Origin: Gemmatimonadota bacterium
GTDB lineage: Bacteria > Gemmatimonadota > Gemmatimonadetes > Gemmatimonadales > Gemmatimonadaceae
NCBI GenBank assembly: GCA_028287205.1
Contig: JAQBQC010000273.1
Location: 1 to 10,001, forward strand
DNA length: 10,001 nt
Direction of reading: 5' to 3'
Part shown: positions 6,761 to 10,001 of the stretch, in pieces
How positions within the stretch are numbered: position 1 is the stretch's first letter
How the letters are laid out: each line of letters begins with the position of its first letter
The notes under the pieces: generated by a model
What the model was told of the DNA's origin: nothing
Seen by the model: the letters and a program-made list of their open reading frames with translations, nothing else
The model's database searches: none
Translations under genes and position numbers: made by a program

Positions 6761-8155
6761 CTATCGGAGCGGCAGTACATCGCGATGTTCGACCGAGGAT
6801 GGAAGCCACAGGGTGAACGACGCGCCCCCGCTCGGCACGTTGCTCAGTGCGATGTCGCCACCGAGCAGCCGCGCGAGTCGTCGGCTGATCGCCAGGCCGA
6901 GCCCGTTGCCATCTGGAACGTCGCTGTCGCCGCCTCGCACGCGAAAAAACTCCTGGAAGACCTGCGCTCGAAGCTCGGACGGAACACCTGGCCCGCTATC
7001 GCGTACCTCGACGCCGATCCGCTCGGCGGGGCCGCCATCGGTCTCGTCCCGCACGATCGAGAGCTGCACGCGGCTGCTCTCCGGCGAATACTTGAGGGCG
7101 TTCGTCAGAAGATTCATGAGAATCTGGCGCACCCGAAGCGCGTCCGTGACGAGCGGGGTGGGCATGGCACGAACCGTCACGTCGATGCTCCTCGCGCGCG
7201 CCAAACCGTCGTGATCATCTACCACCTCCCGCACGATGGACGCGAGATCCCCCGCCGCATACTCGAGGTGCAGCGTGCTCTCCGCGCGCGCGAGCTCGAG
7301 AAGGTCCGACACCGTTTCCACCGCAGTGTGCACGAGGCTCTGGATGCGTCGCACCATCTTGAGCTGTTCGGGCGCGAGCTCGCCAGCCATTCCGCTCTCG
7401 AGAATTTCCGCGTACCCGGCCGCAGCGCCGAGCGGATTCTTCACGTCGTGCGTGACGCCCCGAAGCAGCGCCGCGCGCGCCTCGGACGCGTGCACTACTG
7501 CTGACCGCTCCTCCTCTGCCAGTCGGGCGAAGGCTCGCAGGCGCCGCCCCGACAGAATCACTATGAGAATTGCGAGGAGCGCCATCGGCGCGAGCACGCT
7601 TGGCGTGAGCACGAAATAGCGCTCCAATCGATCCACCTCGGCGCGATGCGTCTGCGTCTCGAGCGCCAACGCGCTGTCGAGTCGCTCGGCGGATGCGAGC
7701 AGCTCGAGCCCCTGCTGCGCGGAAGTTGCGGGCGCATCGTGACGCGCTTGATTCCACGCGCGCAGGCGTATCGTCAGCGAATCGTACTGCGCCAATGTGT
7801 GCGGGGCCATCCCTCCCATTGCCGCGCTCAGCTCCGCCTGGTCTGCCTGGAGATGGCGCGGTAGGGCAAACTCGGGTGGATTGCCCGACGCTTGCGGGTC
7901 ATGGCGCGCGAGAAGCTGACTCGCGAAGGCCGCCTCGAGATCGTTGAGCAGCACGCGCGCGCGTTCACTTCCCTGTGTGAGCTCGCGCCGCACCTTGGTA
8001 ATCCGGTAGTCGATCAGGGCTGGCACGACCAGAAGCAGAACCAGCGACAGGATTGCGAATGCCGATGGAATCCACCAACGCGTGCCGAGAATCGGCCGTG
8101 CATCCGATGAAGGAGATGACACGTCTTCGCCGCCGCTCGGAGTAGACTCGGGCAT
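6761..8155 (-). CDS. Membrane sensor histidine kinase, no HAMP domain
   Basis: Two-component sensor kinase of 464 residues. It is expected to autophosphorylate on His and pass the phosphate to a response regulator that is not in this window. Parts seen: transmembrane helix 1 (about 27-50), a mostly helical extracytoplasmic sensor (about 51-180) that I cannot assign to a named domain, transmembrane helix 2 (about 181-202), a short linking helix, then the H-box HDVKNPL with His236, N-box NLLTNALKYS (Asn348, Asn352), G1 box DSGPG (386-390), F-box QEFFRV (401-406) and G2 box GNGLGL (416-421). Only about 30 residues separate helix 2 from the phosphorylated His, so there is no room for a HAMP domain. 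I chose ATG 8155 because AGGA stands 5 bases upstream; an in-frame GTG at 8176 would add 7 residues but lacks a ribosome site. It lies downstream of the M23/aminotransferase gene on the same strand, with about 90 bases between them, so the two may be co-transcribed. Confidence 0.93.
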   Translation of the reverse strand: MPESTPSGGEDVSSPSSDARPILGTRWWIPSAFAILSLVLLLVVPALIDYRITKVRRELTQGSERARVLLNDLEAAFASQLLARHDPQASGNPPEFALPRHLQADQAELSAAMGGMAPHTLAQYDSLTIRLRAWNQARHDAPATSAQQGLELLASAERLDSALALETQTHRAEVDRLERYFVLTPSVLAPMALLAILIVILSGRRLRAFARLAEEERSAVVHASEARAALLRGVTHDVKNPLGAAAGYAEILESGMAGELAPEQLKMVRRIQSLVHTAVETVSDLLELARAESTLHLEYAAGDLASIVREVVDDHDGLARARSIDVTVRAMPTPLVTDALRVRQILMNLLTNALKYSPESSRVQLSIVRDETDGGPAERIGVEVRDSGPGVPSELRAQVFQEFFRVRGGDSDVPDGNGLGLAISRRLARLLGGDIALSNVPSGGASFTLWLPSSVEHRDVLPLR

Positions 8156-8160
8156 ACGGT

Positions 8161-8164
8161 TCCT
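8161..8164 (-). promoter_or_regulatory. Ribosome binding site of the histidine kinase
   Basis: On the - strand AGGA is followed by 5 bases and then ATG (8155-8153). This favours the ATG over the upstream in-frame GTG at 8176, whose own upstream sequence shows no Shine-Dalgarno match. Confidence 0.5.
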
Positions 8165-8245
8165 GGTGGAGGTCACTTCTGATACGCCCGTCGCCCCGAA
8201 ATTGTTGCCTGGGCCGCCGGCCGCACCACAGGAAGCCGCCGAGCG

Positions 8246-10001
8246 CTAAGTCACCGGGAGCTGCCGAATCGCTGCCTCCAGCTCGCCCACGAGCAGGTCG
8301 CCGTCGGATGCGGTGAAGGGCATCGGCGGCCGAATCTTCACGACATTGTGAAACGGTCCGTCCGTGCCGAGCAGAATGCCGCGCTCGCGCATGCGATTGG
8401 CGACGAACGAGGCCTCCGGTCCCGCAGGCTCGAGCGACTCGCGATCGCGCACGAGCTCCACGCCCCAGAAGAGCCCCGATCCGCGCACATCGCCAACGAT
8501 CGGATATTTCTCCACGAGCGCGTGAAGCCTCGATCCCATCGATTCCCCAACTGCGAGCGCGTGCTCCTGCAGCCTCTCGTCGCGCACGACGTCGAGCACC
8601 GCGATGCCCACCGCGCAGGACACGGTATTTCCGCCGAACGTGCTGAAAAATTCCATGCCGTTGTCGAAGGCCTGGGCGATCGCGCGCGTGGTAGCGACCG
8701 CGGCGATCGGATGTCCGTTGCCGAGCGGCTTTCCCATCACGACCACGTCTGGAACGACGCCCTGATCCTCGAACGCCCAGACGCTCGTGCCCATTCTGCC
8801 GAGCCATGTCTGCACCTCGTCCGCGATGCACACGCCGCCGGCGGCACGAACGTGCTCGTAGACATACGAGAGATATCCGCGAGGGAGAATCAGCTGGCCG
8901 CCGACGCTGGGACACGTCTCGGCGATGAATCCAGCCAGGCCGCGACCACTCTCGCGCACGCGGCGCGCTGTGTCACCAACGAGTGATGCGTATTTCGCTC
9001 CGGCATCGGGATCGCCCGCCTTGTACGCGCCGCGATACGTGTCCGGGAGCGCGGCGACGTGCACCCAATCCGGCGCACCGCTGCCACCGGGTCCTGCGTG
9101 CTTGTATGGACTGATGTCGACGAGCGACGTCGTGTTGCCGTGGTACGCTGCCTCGAGCACGATCATGTCGCGGCTGCCCGTGTACGCGCGCGACAGGCGC
9201 AGCGCGAGCTCGTTGGCCTCGCTTGCGGAGTTCAGGATGTAGCAAACATCCAACGCCGCCGGCAGCGTGGCGAGCAGGCGATCGGCGTACTCGGCGAGCA
9301 GATCGTTGAGATAGCGCGTGTTCGTGTTGAGCACGCGCATCTGCGTCACGGCCGCATCGATGACGCGCGGATGGCAATGGCCAACGTGCGGAACGTTGTT
9401 GTACGCGTCGAGATACCGGCGGCCCTCGTCGTCGTAGAGGTGCTGCATCCACCCTCGAACGATCTTCACCGGCTCGCGATACGCGATGCTGAGATTTCCG
9501 CCGATCACCTCGCGACGTGCCGCGAGCGTGGCGCGCTTGTCTGCGGCCGCAGCGGGGAAGCGATCCGCCGGCACGCGCGCGAGCAGATTGGGATCGGGGC
9601 AGAGTGCGCGCCAGACCGCGCGCTGCGACGGACGAGCAACGCCGGGAAAGTCGGTTCCAAGATCGAGGATGTCCGTGATGATCTGCAAGTGCAGGTGCGG
9701 CGTCCATCCGCCGTTCACGGCGGCGGGGCCGAGTGTGGCGATGCGGTCTCCCGCCTTGACGGTGCGTCCGATCTCGAGACCATCCAGCGACTTCCGACTC
9801 AGGTGACCGTAGAGCGTGAAGAACTCAGTGCCGTCGTCCGTCTCGTGACGAAGCACGATCACGGGACCATAGTCGAGCGGCTGCCTGTTGTCGGCGAAGG
9901 CGTGGACCGTACCGTCCAGCGGCGCGAACACCGGAGTGCCCACCGCCGCGAACAGATCGAGTCCGATGTGAATCGTCCGATGCTCGGCGAGCGGGCCGCC
10001 C
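8246..10001 (-). CDS. Peptidase M23 / class III PLP enzyme fusion, phospho-lyase-like (N-terminus beyond window)
   Basis: At least 585 residues; the frame is open through the right edge, so the GTG at 9943 is not the start. The N-terminal visible part is a LytM/M23 zinc-peptidase fold: HIGLD (His at 9968-9970, Asp at 9956-9958), [17 protein letters not shown] and HLHLQ, so the metal ligands and catalytic His residues all appear present. Numbering from the GTG at 9943, residues about 145-565 form a class III aminotransferase fold: [11 protein letters not shown] (182-192), NSASEAN (238-244), [17 protein letters not shown] (266-282), ADEVQ with PLP-contacting Asp375, and [10 protein letters not shown] with Schiff-base Lys405. 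The ISPYK, PDTYRG and KPLGNGHP signatures point to the ETNPPL/PHYKPL phospho-lyase branch, which eliminates phosphate from phosphoethanolamine or phospho-hydroxylysine, rather than to a true transaminase. I recall homologues carrying an APH-type small-molecule kinase domain before the M23 domain; here that part would lie off-window. No transmembrane segment separates the two domains. The actual substrate is unknown. Confidence 0.9.
   Translation of the reverse strand, partial: GGPLAEHRTIHIGLDLFAAVGTPVFAPLDGTVHAFADNRQPLDYGPVIVLRHETDDGTEFFTLYGHLSRKSLDGLEIGRTVKAGDRIATLGPAAVNGGWTPHLHLQIITDILDLGTDFPGVARPSQRAVWRALCPDPNLLARVPADRFPAAAADKRATLAARREVIGGNLSIAYREPVKIVRGWMQHLYDDEGRRYLDAYNNVPHVGHCHPRVIDAAVTQMRVLNTNTRYLNDLLAEYADRLLATLPAALDVCYILNSASEANELALRLSRAYTGSRDMIVLEAAYHGNTTSLVDISPYKHAGPGGSGAPDWVHVAALPDTYRGAYKAGDPDAGAKYASLVGDTARRVRESGRGLAGFIAETCPSVGGQLILPRGYLSYVYEHVRAAGGVCIADEVQTWLGRMGTSVWAFEDQGVVPDVVVMGKPLGNGHPIAAVATTRAIAQAFDNGMEFFSTFGGNTVSCAVGIAVLDVVRDERLQEHALAVGESMGSRLHALVEKYPIVGDVRGSGLFWGVELVRDRESLEPAGPEASFVANRMRERGILLGTDGPFHNVVKIRPPMPFTASDGDLLVGELEAAIRQLPVT

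Noticed and set aside
6452..7504. 350-codon open frame on the + strand
   Set aside because: It runs out of frame through the end of the LssY-domain gene and antisense through the histidine kinase, and has an Arg/His-rich composition.
8177..8245. Possible terminator between the fusion gene and the histidine kinase
   Set aside because: GGCCGCCGGCC (8212-8222) is palindromic but has a one-base centre and cannot form a normal loop. A bulged 6-bp stem around it is followed only by a weakly T-containing stretch.
7965..8915. 316-codon open frame on the - strand
   Set aside because: It is a different frame of the aminotransferase and histidine kinase genes, very rich in Arg, with no domain signature.
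9941..9943. GTG at 9943 as the start of the fusion protein
   Set aside because: The frame stays open to the edge, and the upstream residues contain the M23 metal-binding motif HIGLD.
1..10001. CRISPR arrays, transposons, integrase or phage genes, tRNA
   Set aside because: No regularly spaced repeats, terminal inverted repeats, transposase motifs or tRNA-like folds were seen on either strand.

Overview
This is a GC-rich window, compactly packed with genes on both strands. The gene content is one mostly met in Gemmatimonadota and to some extent Acidobacteria: serine/threonine kinases fused to a C-terminal WD40/TolB-like propeller, an LssY_C-type secreted protein, and a peptidase M23/class III aminotransferase fusion. 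A soil or sediment Gemmatimonadota-like genome is my best guess from gene content; no rRNA or tRNA is present to fix the taxonomy.

Layout from left to right. (1) A receptor-type Ser/Thr kinase on the + strand (1-2603) whose first ~35 residues lie outside the window. (2) A paralogous receptor-type Ser/Thr kinase on the - strand (2609-5302), facing the first tail to tail with only 5 bases between the stop codons. (3) A 169-bp divergent intergenic region (5303-5471) with an imperfect dyad. (4) A secreted protein with a C-terminal LssY-like domain on the + strand (5472-6743). (5) A two-transmembrane sensor histidine kinase on the - strand (6761-8155), again tail to tail with its neighbour, with a 17-base gap. 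(6) A - strand gene entering from the right edge (8246-10001), which joins a LytM/M23 zinc-peptidase domain to a class III PLP enzyme resembling the ethanolamine-phosphate/phospho-hydroxylysine phospho-lyases. Coding covers almost everything. No RNA gene, mobile element, CRISPR array or phage feature was seen.

How the genes may work together. Genes 1, 2 and 5 are all membrane sensors with a cytoplasmic kinase module and an extracytoplasmic part, so the left 8 kb is a cluster of signalling receptors, but no response regulator or obvious kinase substrate is present. The secreted LssY_C protein shares an upstream region with kinase 2 and could be co-regulated with it. The right-hand fusion probably belongs to a larger protein whose N-terminus (in homologues I recall, an aminoglycoside-phosphotransferase-like small-molecule kinase) lies beyond the window; kinase plus phospho-lyase would make a two-step catabolic enzyme. 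I see no convincing evidence of a wholly new system. The items most worth checking are the M23/phospho-lyase fusion with its altered active-site motif, and the mirror-image pair of kinase-propeller receptors.
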